This document shows, piece by piece, positions 26,110 to 35,202 of a stretch of 64,000 nt of DNA. The notes beneath the pieces were generated by a model. That model saw only the letters and a list, made by a program, of their open reading frames with translations, ran no database searches and was not told the origin of the DNA. The stretch covers positions 1 to 64,000 of the forward strand of contig NZ_MBTG01000016.1 of assembly GCF_002027705.1 (NCBI RefSeq), written 5' to 3'. Both the position numbers and the translations under genes were made by a program. Numbering within the stretch: the stretch's first letter is position 1; every line of letters begins with the position of its first letter. Source of the DNA: Paenibacillus ferrarius (GTDB lineage: Bacteria > Bacillota > Bacilli > Paenibacillales > NBRC-103111).

Positions 26110-27954
26110 TTAAATAGGTTTGGCCGCTTGGATGCGGTTCTTCATTTCTTCATGCGCTTTAAGCACCTTTTCGCTCTCGGACACCTCTGGCACGCCTACT
26201 TGCCACCAGGATTCATAGCCATCCGTGTTCGTTCCCGGCACAACTGGAATTTCAATCAAGGTCGTCACGGTCTCTTCCTTCGCTTTCAGCAGCGCTTCTC
26301 TAAGTTCTTCAGGCGTGCCTGCTTTGTAAGCCTTCGCTCCCAAACTGCGGGCATGCGCCGTAAAGTCGATCGGCATGTAGCTGCCTGTCAGCTTGCCTGT
26401 CGCCGCTTCGCGATAGCGGAATTCATTGCCGAAGCCATCGCTGCCGTGGCCTCTTTGCAAGTTGTGAATACACTGGAAGCCGTGATTATCGAACAGCAAA
26501 ATCGTAATTTTGCGGCCTTCCTGCAAGCTGGTGAGCAGTTCGGAGTGAAGCATCAAGTAGCTTCCGTCTCCAACGATGGCGTACGCCTCGCGATGGGGAT
26601 CAGCCAGCGCCACACCAAAAGTGCCGCTTACTTCGTATCCCATGCAGGAGAAGCCGTATTCCATGTGATACGTTTTGGGCTCGGTTGATCGCCATAATCG
26701 GTGGAGATCGCCTGGGAGACTTCCGGCTGCACAAACGACAACTGCTGAGGGGTCAATGGTTTGATTGATCACGCCGAGCGCGCGCGTTTGCGCCATGCCT
26801 TCGGTGTGCTCTAAGGCATACAGACGGTCGACCTCCTGCTCCCACTGCGCTTTCAAATGCTCCACATACCCGCTTTCGTAACCGCTCTCATGGTAATGAG
26901 CGGACAACGCGTGGAATAAGGTGCCTAACGTTTCTTTGGCATCTGCGGTGATGCCGATGCCGTTTAATTTGGACGCATCGAAGCCGCTGATGTTGATATT
27001 AATAAACTGCGCATCCGGGTGCGCAAAAGCTGATTTGGAGGCCGTTGTAAAATCGGAGTAACGCGTCCCGACGCCGATAATCAGATCAGCTTCTCTCGCG
27101 AGGATGTTCGCTGCGCGAGATCCTGTCACACCGATCGCCCCTACATGCAGCGGATGGTTCCATGGCAGCGAGCTTTTGCCTGCCTGCGTCTCGGCTACCG
27201 GGATGTGGAAAGCCTCAGCGAACTCAGCCAATTCCTTCGTCGCATCGGCATAGAGGACACCGCCGCCGGCGATGATTAGCGGCCGCTTCTTCCCGAGCAT
27301 CAAATCCACCGCACGGTTCACAGCTTCTCTGGCTGGAGGCCGCCGATCTACATAATGCACCTGCTTGGCAAAAAAGGCTTCTGGGTAATCATAAGCCTCA
27401 GCCTGCACATCCTGCGGAAGCGCTAGTGTAACAGCTCCTGTTTCCGCTGGATCGGTAAGCACGCGCATCGCATGATGCGCCGCCGTCATCAGCTGCTCGG
27501 GACGCACGATGCGGTCCCAGTATTTGCTGACGGCCTTGAACGGATCATTGGCAGACAGGCTGTAGTCTCCTGCGACTTCCAACTGCTGCAGAACCGGGTC
27601 CGGCTGTCTGGAAGCAAAATTATCCCCCGGCAGCAGCAGCACTGGAATCCGATTGACGGTTGCTGTCGCAGCGGCTGTCAGCATGTTCAATGCGCCTGGC
27701 CCGATCGAGCTTGTGCAAGCGTAAATTTGCTGGCGGTTCTTTTGCTTGGCAAAAGCCGCCGCCGCGTGCACCATGCCCTGTTCATTTTTCCCCTGTATGT
27801 AAGTCAGATTCCCTGCGCTGCGTTCCAAGGCTTCCCCGATGCCGGTCACATTGCCATGACCAAAGATGCCCATGACGCCCCGAACAAATTTCGTTTCATG
27901 CCCATCGACTGAGATGTACTGTTGATCCAGAAAGCGAAGCAGTGCTTGGGCCAT
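26110..27954 (-). CDS. iolD: THcHDO hydrolase (3D-(3,5/4)-trihydroxycyclohexane-1,2-dione)
   Basis: A ThDP-dependent ring-opening hydrolase that makes 5-deoxy-glucuronate. From the ATG at 27954 it has 614 residues. Seen: GIFGHGNVTGIG at the N-terminus, the ThDP Glu region NEQGMVHAAAAFAKQ, and the ThDP/Mg motif GDGSYLMLHSELLTSLQEG...DNHGFQCIHN. The start is in doubt. The ATG has no ribosome site, while AGGGGGAG lies 6 bases before an in-frame ATT at 27975, and the extra codons read IHTIRLT, which resembles the N-terminus I recall for IolD of B. subtilis. A non-standard ATT start is therefore possible. First gene of the eight-gene iol operon. Confidence 0.94.
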   Translation of the reverse strand: MAQALLRFLDQQYISVDGHETKFVRGVMGIFGHGNVTGIGEALERSAGNLTYIQGKNEQGMVHAAAAFAKQKNRQQIYACTSSIGPGALNMLTAAATATVNRIPVLLLPGDNFASRQPDPVLQQLEVAGDYSLSANDPFKAVSKYWDRIVRPEQLMTAAHHAMRVLTDPAETGAVTLALPQDVQAEAYDYPEAFFAKQVHYVDRRPPAREAVNRAVDLMLGKKRPLIIAGGGVLYADATKELAEFAEAFHIPVAETQAGKSSLPWNHPLHVGAIGVTGSRAANILAREADLIIGVGTRYSDFTTASKSAFAHPDAQFININISGFDASKLNGIGITADAKETLGTLFHALSAHYHESGYESGYVEHLKAQWEQEVDRLYALEHTEGMAQTRALGVINQTIDPSAVVVCAAGSLPGDLHRLWRSTEPKTYHMEYGFSCMGYEVSGTFGVALADPHREAYAIVGDGSYLMLHSELLTSLQEGRKITILLFDNHGFQCIHNLQRGHGSDGFGNEFRYREAATGKLTGSYMPIDFTAHARSLGAKAYKAGTPEELREALLKAKEETVTTLIEIPVVPGTNTDGYESWWQVGVPEVSESEKVLKAHEEMKNRIQAAKPI

Positions 27955-28000
27955 AGTAAGACGTATCGTATGAATGGCTTTCTCCCCCTCAAAGGTAAGG

Positions 28001-28067
28001 TAAAGCGCTTAATCTTGGTGGGTTAAGCGCTTAATCCGATAATATAACATATTTATTTTCATCGCAA
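28001..28067 (-). promoter_or_regulatory. iol operon promoter with twin LacI-type operators
   Basis: On the minus strand TTGCGA (28062-28067) and TATTAT (28039-28044) are separated by exactly 17 bases. Downstream lie TTAAGCGCTTAA (28023-28034, perfect palindrome covering the predicted start of transcription) and TAAAGCGCTTAA (28001-28012), centres 22 bases apart, two helical turns. This is a classic arrangement for a LacI-family repressor bound to both sites on one DNA face. The repressor is probably the one encoded at the end of the operon. Confidence 0.8.
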
Positions 28068-28158
28068 TCTTTATTTTTTGTGTTATCCTTTAGGTAGCAA
28101 ATGACTCATCTGCGTTCCCCTATTTATCCCAAAAATGATTGAAACCGAGGTCATTACG

Positions 28159-29967
28159 ATGCCGAATTGGATGCAAGCCCTGCTTGGAATCAACAGAAGC
28201 TTTCGCGTCAAACTTATCCTAAGCTTGTCTGTCATCATTCTTTTGTCCTTTGGGATCACCGGCTATTTAACGTATCAATACAACCTCAAGCTGTTTGAGG
28301 AAGAGATCAGCAAGCAGTTCTCTCGCACCAATGAAGAGGCTTTGGCCAAAATGGAGCTTAAAGTCCAGGAGATCATCCGCATCTCCCAAACGATTGTGTT
28401 TAATCCCCAGATTGAACAGGTCATTAAACGCATTAATTCGGCCGAAGATGCAGACGCTTTCAATTTGTATTTTGACAAGAAGCAGATTGAAGAACAGATT
28501 TTCCAAATCAAATCGGACGCCCCTTATATTACCGGAATGTATCTCTACGATTTAAACGGCAATCCATCTTATTTCAGCTATACTACCTCCACCATCAACA
28601 ATTTGAGCGACGAGGTCTTTCAAGTCATTAGCTCCAAATTGAGCGATACCTACGGCAATCTTGTGTGGACAAGCATGGCCCTGCCCAGCTCTGTTGAGCC
28701 CAGCGGATTTCGACAAACGATCATCATTGCCCGCTATATGAAAAACAGTTTCTTGAATACTTATGGCGTGCTCGTTATGGCGATGGACGAATCTTTTTTC
28801 TCAGGGTCGCTCAAGGAGTTGACGAAGGATGGAACAGGTGAAGTGTACTTGTTTAACAATAACAAGGAACTGCTTTACAGCAACGTTACGCAAAATTTGG
28901 CCGGGAAGCAGCAGCTTCTGGTCAATCTCAATCAAACCCAAGTGATGGATAATCATTTGTTTGTTCAAGGCGAATCCAAAGCCACTTCATTTAAGCTGGT
29001 AAGCGGAACTTCTCTGACGGATATTCGAAGTAAAAATAAAGCCCTTTCGCAAAGAATCGTCTACTCGGGTTTAATCAGCATTCTGCTTACCAGCATCCTG
29101 ATCGTCTTGTCCACGGGGAAACTGCTGCGCCCGCTTAAGGATTTATTGATGGGACTCCGCAAAGTTCGCTCCGGCGACTTCGAGACCCGCATCGAAATTC
29201 GCACCAAGGATGAACTTGCTTATATAGCTGAAAGCTTCAATGCCATGGCCGAGCAAGTCGGACGGTTGATTAAAGAAGTCTATATGACGCAGCTAAGCGA
29301 ACGGGAAGCCGAGCTGAAAGCGCTGCAAGCGCAGCTGAATCCGCATTTTCTGCATAATATGTTTAACGAAATTTACTGGAAGCTTTATTTGCAAAATGAG
29401 AAAGAAACCGCCTCTTTGATTGCAGCGATCTCCGAAATGCTCAAATACTCGTTAATGCCAGTCAGAACGCCAACGAGCGTAAGGGAAGAATTGCAGCAAA
29501 TGCGCAACTATTTGAAGCTGCAAACGGAGTTATTTGAAGCGAATTTAGAGACCGTCATTCAAGCAGATGAGGATATTCTAGACTGTGAAATCATGCGTTT
29601 CCTGCTTCAACCACTCGTGGAGAATGTATTCGTGCATGGCTTCCGCAACAAGGTAGCCCATAAAGTGCTAGTCATTAGAGCTCGCATTGCGGATGGATTT
29701 CTGGAAATTGAAGTGACGGATAATGGCTGCGGCATGGATGAAGCCGCCATTTCACAGCTGCTGGGTGAGAAAGGGGCCGCTTTGCCGCAGCGTTCTGACG
29801 GGCGTGAAAGCCTTGGAGTGCGAAGCGTCGTTCGTCGCATTGAGTTAGTCTATGGTTCACCCTACCGCTTGGAAATTATGAGCATTGTGGACAGCGGCAC
29901 GACGATGCGTCTTCTTTTGCCTTATATCACCATGGAGAACGGGGGCCTGACATATGCCGAAAGGTAA
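28159..29967 (+). CDS. YesM-type sensor histidine kinase
   Basis: A 602-residue membrane kinase. A membrane segment at about 18-40 and another near 295-318 flank a ~250-residue extracellular sensor domain. A HAMP linker follows (LLRPLKDLLMGLRKVRSGDF). The His_kinase box is LQAQLNPHFLHNMFNEIYW with His396, and the ATPase part has EVTDNGCGMDEAA with SLGVRSVVRRIELVYG. GAGGT sits before the ATG at 28159 (MPNWMQALLG). It overlaps its response regulator by 14 bases. Such pairs usually sense an extracellular sugar and control a nearby importer; here the neighbour is the iol operon, divergent, which has no importer gene. Confidence 0.9.
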   Translation: MPNWMQALLGINRSFRVKLILSLSVIILLSFGITGYLTYQYNLKLFEEEISKQFSRTNEEALAKMELKVQEIIRISQTIVFNPQIEQVIKRINSAEDADAFNLYFDKKQIEEQIFQIKSDAPYITGMYLYDLNGNPSYFSYTTSTINNLSDEVFQVISSKLSDTYGNLVWTSMALPSSVEPSGFRQTIIIARYMKNSFLNTYGVLVMAMDESFFSGSLKELTKDGTGEVYLFNNNKELLYSNVTQNLAGKQQLLVNLNQTQVMDNHLFVQGESKATSFKLVSGTSLTDIRSKNKALSQRIVYSGLISILLTSILIVLSTGKLLRPLKDLLMGLRKVRSGDFETRIEIRTKDELAYIAESFNAMAEQVGRLIKEVYMTQLSEREAELKALQAQLNPHFLHNMFNEIYWKLYLQNEKETASLIAAISEMLKYSLMPVRTPTSVREELQQMRNYLKLQTELFEANLETVIQADEDILDCEIMRFLLQPLVENVFVHGFRNKVAHKVLVIRARIADGFLEIEVTDNGCGMDEAAISQLLGEKGAALPQRSDGRESLGVRSVVRRIELVYGSPYRLEIMSIVDSGTTMRLLLPYITMENGGLTYAER

Positions 29968-31531
29968 AGTGCTGATCGTCGAGGATCAGCCGAATTTCCG
30001 CAAGGGACTGCGAAAAATGTTCGAAGACGGCCAACAAGGCTGGACGGTCGTCGGCGAGGCAAGCAATGGTCAGGATGCGCTTGCGTTAATCAAGCAGGTG
30101 CAGCCTGATCTAGTGCTGACCGATATTCGGATGCCCATTATGGATGGAATCGAGTTCGTAGGTCATTTGCGGCAGAGTCATCCCGAGCTGCTTGTTATCA
30201 TTTTGACCGGGTACAAAAACTTCGAATACGCGCAGGCCGCCGTCCGGCTTGGAGCGCTGGATTTATTAATTAAGCCATGCACGGAACAAGATGTCCAGCA
30301 GGTGATGAGCAAGGCATCCGAACGTTTTTATGAAAAATATTCGAAGCAGCAGCAGCAGTTAGGCCAGCAAAGGCGGCAGCAGGATCAAGAGCTCCGCTCC
30401 GCTCTGCTGAACCTGCCTTACACCCATAGTACTGATGCCGAGAAAAGTCTCGACAGCATGCTCAGCAACAAAGAATTGTGGCTGCTTCAGATGAATAATG
30501 AGGATTTAGCCATCAAAGATTACGGCATCAGCGATATGCGTTTAATTCAGTTTGCCTTGTCCAATATTGTGGAGGAACTGCTGAAAGGCGCGGGACTGGA
30601 TGCTCATCTTCTGCTCGTGGAACATGACCGTTTTGTGCTCGTTTCGGAATGCCATACCGTGGATGCGGCTATACAGGAAGCCATTCGGCAGGCGTCTTGG
30701 GAATATTTGAAAATCCATCTCAACATTCACCCTATGGGAGCTGATGTCTCAGCCACGCAGTTGGCAGAACGCTATGTGAAATTCAAAGAAGCCGCCCTCT
30801 CCTCTGGCGGAGTTCTGGGCACAAGCGGAAGTGAAACCGGCAACGGCTCCAGTATGACCATGACTCTGTCGCTCAACCAGTCAAAGGTGAATGAACTGGA
30901 GGTCCAGCTCATGTCCGCCATATTGATGAACCAAGAAGAAAGCCTTCAACAGCTCCTTGATCGCTTGCTGATAGAGCTTTCCAACGCCTCGCTGGCAGAC
31001 ATGAAAATTCAGGCACTTTCGCTTTCCATTGCATTGCTGGGAACTATACAAAAACAATTAGCCCCTGAGGAACAAACCTCACTGGCTCGGATTCCCGGGG
31101 ACATGCCTCAAACCCATTGGACGGCGGAGGAAGTCTGCCATTGGGCGAGCGAGCAAGTAGCCAACTTCCTGCTGCTCTTCAACAACTGGCAGGCATCCAA
31201 AAATGACAATCTGATCGAGCGGGCTGTCAAATATATTGAGGAGCATTACAACGAGGAATGCCGGTTGACCGATGTCGCCTTTCATATTCATCTGAATGCC
31301 AGCTATTTCAGCGTATTGTTCAAGAAATCAACGGGAGAAAGCTTCACCCGCTTCGTCACTCGCGTCCGTATGGACAAAGCGGCCATTCTGCTCCGCAATA
31401 CGGATATGAAAATATTCGAAATTGCCTGCGCTATCGGCTTCGATGAGCCGAATTACTTCACCAATGTGTTCAAGCAGCAGTATTTGATGTCTCCAAAGGA
31501 GTATAGGAATGGTCGTTTGGCTCCGGGTTGA
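29954..31531 (+). CDS. YesN-type response regulator with AraC DNA-binding domain
   Basis: A 525-residue transcription regulator. The receiver domain covers residues 4-122 with phospho-Asp57 in LVLTDIRMPIMDG and Lys in LLIKPCTEQD. A ~290-residue central region of the YesN type follows, then an AraC double helix-turn-helix at about 425-522 (CRLTDVAFHIHLNASYFSVLF and IFEIACAIGFDEPNYFTNVF). It overlaps the kinase gene and GGGGG precedes the ATG. Targets cannot be read directly; the divergent iol promoter and the importer operons nearby are candidates. Confidence 0.91.
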   Translation: MPKGKVLIVEDQPNFRKGLRKMFEDGQQGWTVVGEASNGQDALALIKQVQPDLVLTDIRMPIMDGIEFVGHLRQSHPELLVIILTGYKNFEYAQAAVRLGALDLLIKPCTEQDVQQVMSKASERFYEKYSKQQQQLGQQRRQQDQELRSALLNLPYTHSTDAEKSLDSMLSNKELWLLQMNNEDLAIKDYGISDMRLIQFALSNIVEELLKGAGLDAHLLLVEHDRFVLVSECHTVDAAIQEAIRQASWEYLKIHLNIHPMGADVSATQLAERYVKFKEAALSSGGVLGTSGSETGNGSSMTMTLSLNQSKVNELEVQLMSAILMNQEESLQQLLDRLLIELSNASLADMKIQALSLSIALLGTIQKQLAPEEQTSLARIPGDMPQTHWTAEEVCHWASEQVANFLLLFNNWQASKNDNLIERAVKYIEEHYNEECRLTDVAFHIHLNASYFSVLFKKSTGESFTRFVTRVRMDKAAILLRNTDMKIFEIACAIGFDEPNYFTNVFKQQYLMSPKEYRNGRLAPG

Positions 31532-31554
31532 GCCATCTTAAGAAACGGCCTTTT

Positions 31555-31594
31555 GAGCGAAATAGGAGTCTTTGGAGGCTGCTATTTGGCGCTC
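31555..31594 (+). repeat. Intergenic inverted repeat related to the 1.8-kb repeat
   Basis: GAGCGAAATAGGAG pairs imperfectly with CTGCTATTTGGCGCTC, making a hairpin of about 40 bases between the yesN-type gene and aroC. The first arm shares GAGCGAAATAG with the unit at 1887-1900. Confidence 0.5.
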
Positions 31595-31652
31595 AGGCAA
31601 CCAATTGGAGGCTTCTTTGGCGGAAGCAGCTTGACCCTTTACCTCCTTGCAG

Positions 31653-31684
31653 AAAAAACCGCGTCTCCATAAATTAGAGACGCG
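31653..31684 (-). terminator. aroC terminator
   Basis: CCGCGTCTC (31659-31667) and GAGACGCGG (31676-31684) pair perfectly; on the minus strand the stem is followed by TTTTTT. It begins 26 bases past the aroC stop. Confidence 0.88.
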
Positions 31685-31709
31685 GGATTTCTTGCTACTT
31701 CTGCGACAA

Positions 31710-32765
31710 TTAATACAGCATAGCAGCCTGACGCTTATAATGGTCCTCAACTACAAGGCAAGCCATCGCTTCTACCACGGGCACGACTCTTGGGCAAATA
31801 CAAGGATCATGCCGTCCTTTGGTCACAATAACTTTCTCCTCGCCATTGATATTGATCGTATTCTGCGGCACAGAGATCGACGAAGTCGGCTTGACCACGA
31901 CGCGAAAAACGATCTCTGCGCCCGTACTGATGCCTCCGATGATCCCGCCCGCATGATTGCTGCTGAACCCTTCCGCATTCATTTGATCATTATGCTCACT
32001 GCCCAGCATGCTGGCCGCAGCAAAACCTGCACCAAATTCGATCCCTTTGATAGCTCCAATGGACAGCATCGCTTTGGCTAATTCAGCATCAAGCTTATCA
32101 AAAGCCGGCTCGCCCAGCCCTGGATGTACGCCGCGAATTCTGCATTCTACGATGCCGCCGCAGCTGTCTCCAGCTAGGGCCAAGGCTTCAATCTTCTCAA
32201 CCATTTTGATCGCTGCATCCGGATCACATGCTCGAACAGGATTAGCTTCAATGACGTCCTCTATAAAATCACGGCATTTGATCCCGCCGATTTCCGTTGT
32301 GTAGGCGACGATGGACACGCCTCTGCGCTCGAGCAGCTTGCGTGCGACAGCTCCCGCTGCCACTCTGGATGCCGTTTCTCTGCCTGATGCCCGGCCGCTT
32401 CCTCTGTGGTCGCGTACGCCGTATTTTTGCAAGTAGGTAAAATCTGCATGACCAGGCCGGAACGAATTTTTGATATCATCGTAGGCTTCAGGTCTCATGT
32501 CCGTATTGTATAAAATAATCGATAGCGGAGTCCCCGTTGTTTTGCCTTCAAAAGTGCCGGAAATGATATGGATTTTGTCATATTCCTTGCGAGGGGAAGT
32601 CACGGAGGATTGCCCTGGCTTCCTTCTATCCATCTGCACTTGAATGTAAGCCTCATCGATCTCAACGCCCGGCGTTACGCCATCAATAATTACACCGACG
32701 GCTTCTCCGTGGGATTCCCCAAACGTTGTAATTTGAAATCTCTCGCCAAATGTGTTCCCAGCCAT
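31710..32765 (-). CDS. aroC: Chorismate synthase
   Basis: A 351-residue FMN-dependent enzyme that makes chorismate from EPSP, the last common step of aromatic amino acid synthesis. The three family signatures are present: FGESHGEAVGVIIDG near the N-terminus, GSGRASGRETASRVAAGAVA in the middle, and HDPCICPRVVPVVEAM near the C-terminus. AGGAG lies 9 bases before the ATG at 32765 (MAGNTFGERF), as in other AroC proteins; an ATG at 32774 touches the ribosome site. It stands alone, outside any aro cluster. Confidence 0.96.
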   Translation of the reverse strand: MAGNTFGERFQITTFGESHGEAVGVIIDGVTPGVEIDEAYIQVQMDRRKPGQSSVTSPRKEYDKIHIISGTFEGKTTGTPLSIILYNTDMRPEAYDDIKNSFRPGHADFTYLQKYGVRDHRGSGRASGRETASRVAAGAVARKLLERRGVSIVAYTTEIGGIKCRDFIEDVIEANPVRACDPDAAIKMVEKIEALALAGDSCGGIVECRIRGVHPGLGEPAFDKLDAELAKAMLSIGAIKGIEFGAGFAAASMLGSEHNDQMNAEGFSSNHAGGIIGGISTGAEIVFRVVVKPTSSISVPQNTININGEEKVIVTKGRHDPCICPRVVPVVEAMACLVVEDHYKRQAAMLY

Positions 32766-32972
32766 ATTGCCCATCTCCTAATCAACGAATGTTGGATCTC
32801 TATCTCTTTATTCTAGACATTTCGTTGGCATAAATGAAATTGGAATAATCGCCATTTGGCATAGAGAGTATCTATGTCATCGTATTGGAGGCCTGATCAA
32901 TTTTATTGCTAATAGTGACGAAACAAAATCCCCCACCTCAACGTCTAATTGGTAATAAAAGGGGGTAAACGA

Positions 32973-34346
32973 ATGATTATCCAATACCGCATGTTTACGA
33001 TGATATCTCTCATAGGGTGTATGCTGCTTGCTGGGTGCGATTCAAATGAAACCAAAGTGGCCGTGCAGTCTTCCGCGCAGCCAACTCTTCAAACGATCCC
33101 AACTTTGCCGCCCAGTTCGACCGTTGTGGCATCGGCGGCTCCAACCTCCCTGCCAGATCCGGTTATCCCATCCAGCCAGCCAACCCCTGCTGCCACAGCG
33201 GTCCCATCTCCCGCAGCATTGGCTAGTCCGGCTCAACCGTCAGAATCTCAGCAGCCAGCCACCCCAAAAGCAAGTTCGACGAAACCGCCAGCCGCATCAC
33301 CGAAACCGCAGCCAATACCCGTTCGTTTATTCCCAGCCAGCATCCTAACGATGGACCGTCAGGAAGGTTTAGGTATGCAAGACGGCAAACTGCTCTATAC
33401 GAAGAATACAGGCAAGACATGGGAGGTTAAGATCCCGGACGGTATGCAGATCAAGGACCGCCTTCTCGCGGCTGATTTCTTAAGTCCGTTTCTGGGCTTT
33501 GCCTATTATCTTACAGATGCCAAGCAGCCGAAGCTTGTTGCTACCCAATGGCTGCAGGATAGCAGCGGCTTGCCAGCACATTGGAAAACAGCAGTATTGC
33601 CAACGGAAGAAGCATGGGAAACATCAACTAACATTTCGGTGTACAGCAACCTCAGCCTCACATACCCTGATCCCAGCTATGCACTCCTTACTTCTTCTCC
33701 CGCAGCCGGGCTAATGGGAAAGTCGCTCTATCGGACAGATGATCAAGGCACTTCTTGGCAACGAGTCAGCGATATCTCCAGCGCCATCAATGGTTACCCG
33801 ACTGGTATCGCTTTTCCCCATTCCAATGATGGCTGGATAACGGCGACCTATCACGGGCCAGACAAATTCCCCTTATTCCGTACCCAAGACGGCGGTAAAA
33901 CATGGGCAGTTCAGCATGTCGAAATCCCTGATGAATTCAAAAATGGATACGCCAACACATTCTCTCCCGTTTTCGATCAGGAAGGCGATCAGCATGGGCT
34001 GTTTATTGCCCAATTTGCACTGGGTGACAGTAGAACCTATGTCCCTTACGAAACCCATGACGGCGGGAATACGTGGCTTCCGCTGAAATATCAGTTAACG
34101 GATGTGCAAGAATCTCCTATTTACCAATTTGACAACATGATTGAAGGGCGTGCTATATCCACGGATGGCAAAAGCATTTATACCATGAGAACTTATAACA
34201 AGGAGGATTGGCAGCAAATTGTACCCAACATCATTTTAAAAGATGCAAAGCAATTTTTTCTGAACATGGACGGATTTGGCTGGGTTCTTCTCAATGGGCA
34301 TTTAAAGATTACGATGGATGGTGGCAGAACGTGGAGCGCTCCCTAG
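32973..34346 (+). CDS. Lipoprotein with Pro/Ser-rich linker and BNR/Ycf48-like beta-propeller
   Basis: A 457-residue cell-surface lipoprotein. The lipobox is MLLAGC with Cys22. Residues ~28-115 are a low-complexity Pro/Ala/Ser/Thr linker that would hold the domain away from the membrane. The rest has repeated Asp-box/BNR-type motifs: TDDQGTSWQ, TQDGGKTWAV, THDGGNTWLP and TMDGGRTWSA, typical of a six- or seven-bladed propeller like those of YCF48/sialidase-type proteins. The enzyme residues of sialidases are not apparent. GGGGG precedes the ATG at 32973. Function unknown; a binding or assembly role at the surface is likely. Confidence 0.75.
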   Translation: MIIQYRMFTMISLIGCMLLAGCDSNETKVAVQSSAQPTLQTIPTLPPSSTVVASAAPTSLPDPVIPSSQPTPAATAVPSPAALASPAQPSESQQPATPKASSTKPPAASPKPQPIPVRLFPASILTMDRQEGLGMQDGKLLYTKNTGKTWEVKIPDGMQIKDRLLAADFLSPFLGFAYYLTDAKQPKLVATQWLQDSSGLPAHWKTAVLPTEEAWETSTNISVYSNLSLTYPDPSYALLTSSPAAGLMGKSLYRTDDQGTSWQRVSDISSAINGYPTGIAFPHSNDGWITATYHGPDKFPLFRTQDGGKTWAVQHVEIPDEFKNGYANTFSPVFDQEGDQHGLFIAQFALGDSRTYVPYETHDGGNTWLPLKYQLTDVQESPIYQFDNMIEGRAISTDGKSIYTMRTYNKEDWQQIVPNIILKDAKQFFLNMDGFGWVLLNGHLKITMDGGRTWSAP

Positions 34347-34395
34347 AGGGAGGGCTGGTACAGCATAGGGTACGATTTAGTAAAATAATTACGAA

Positions 34396-35202
34396 TCACA
34401 AAAATTTGTTCCGATACTCTGACGGCGTCAAGCCGTACTGCTTCTTGAAGCTTTCCCGAAAATGATCCTGATCCGCATATCCAATCCAATCGCAAATTTC
34501 ATAGATTTTGATGGCAGGGTCCTTCAACAGCCGGGCAGCTTCCTGCATGCGAAGCCGAATAATCCAATGGTTGATCGTCATTCCGGTTACTTCTTTAAAC
34601 AACAAGTTTACATATTTATCGCTTAAACCGACGGAAGACGCCACATCGGAAAGCGCCAATTCCTTGCGCATGTAGGATTCCTTCACATACTGGATAGCCT
34701 GCTCGACCAGCTTCTTTTTCTTCAAGCTTCCGGTCCACTCCCCGCGGAGCAGCGCTTCTGATAAGTTCGGAAGCTGATCTTTGGCTGTTTGTTCCGCCAA
34801 CGTCAGGGCGAGGCGTTCTTCCCTTTCTTTGCGCAGCACCTCAACGGCATTCGACAGCACTTTCTCAATCTCGCTGGGGTCGATCGGCTTCAGCACATAA
34901 TCCAGCACTTGCAGCTTTATAGCCTGGCGGGCATGATCGAACTCATTTAGTCCTGATAGAATGATGCAGCGAATATCCGGATTACGCACTTTGAGCGCTT
35001 CAATTAATTCTAAACCGCTCATTTTGGGCATCCCAATGTCGGTCAAAAGCAGATCAGGCTCCTCGCGCTCCAGCCATGCCAGCACTTCCTCTCCATTCTC
35101 TACAGCGCCGAGCAGTGTGATGCCTAACGCATGCCAGTTAATAGCATGGATTAATGTCTCACGAACGATTTTCACATCTTCGGCAATCAGCAGCTTAATC
35201 AT
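34396..35202 (-). CDS. AraC-type response regulator (YesN group, short form)
   Basis: A 268-residue response regulator with receiver (residues 1-120, phospho-Asp55 in LLLTDIGMPKMSG, Lys in VLKPIDPSE) and a C-terminal AraC domain (ALSDVASSVGLSDKYVNLLF and IYEICDWIGYADQDHFRESF, GLTPSEYRNKF). It lacks the long central domain of typical YesN proteins such as the one at 29954. The start at 35202 has AAAGG 9 bases before and overlaps the end of the kinase gene by 8 bases, showing coupling. Last gene of the second Lpl-type importer cluster. Confidence 0.9.
   Translation of the reverse strand: MIKLLIAEDVKIVRETLIHAINWHALGITLLGAVENGEEVLAWLEREEPDLLLTDIGMPKMSGLELIEALKVRNPDIRCIILSGLNEFDHARQAIKLQVLDYVLKPIDPSEIEKVLSNAVEVLRKEREERLALTLAEQTAKDQLPNLSEALLRGEWTGSLKKKKLVEQAIQYVKESYMRKELALSDVASSVGLSDKYVNLLFKEVTGMTINHWIIRLRMQEAARLLKDPAIKIYEICDWIGYADQDHFRESFKKQYGLTPSEYRNKFL

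Noticed and set aside
34339-34352. Perfect palindrome CTCCCTAGAGGGAG as a terminator
   Set aside because: It overlaps the stop region of the lipoprotein gene, the loop is too short to form a stable hairpin and no U-run follows.
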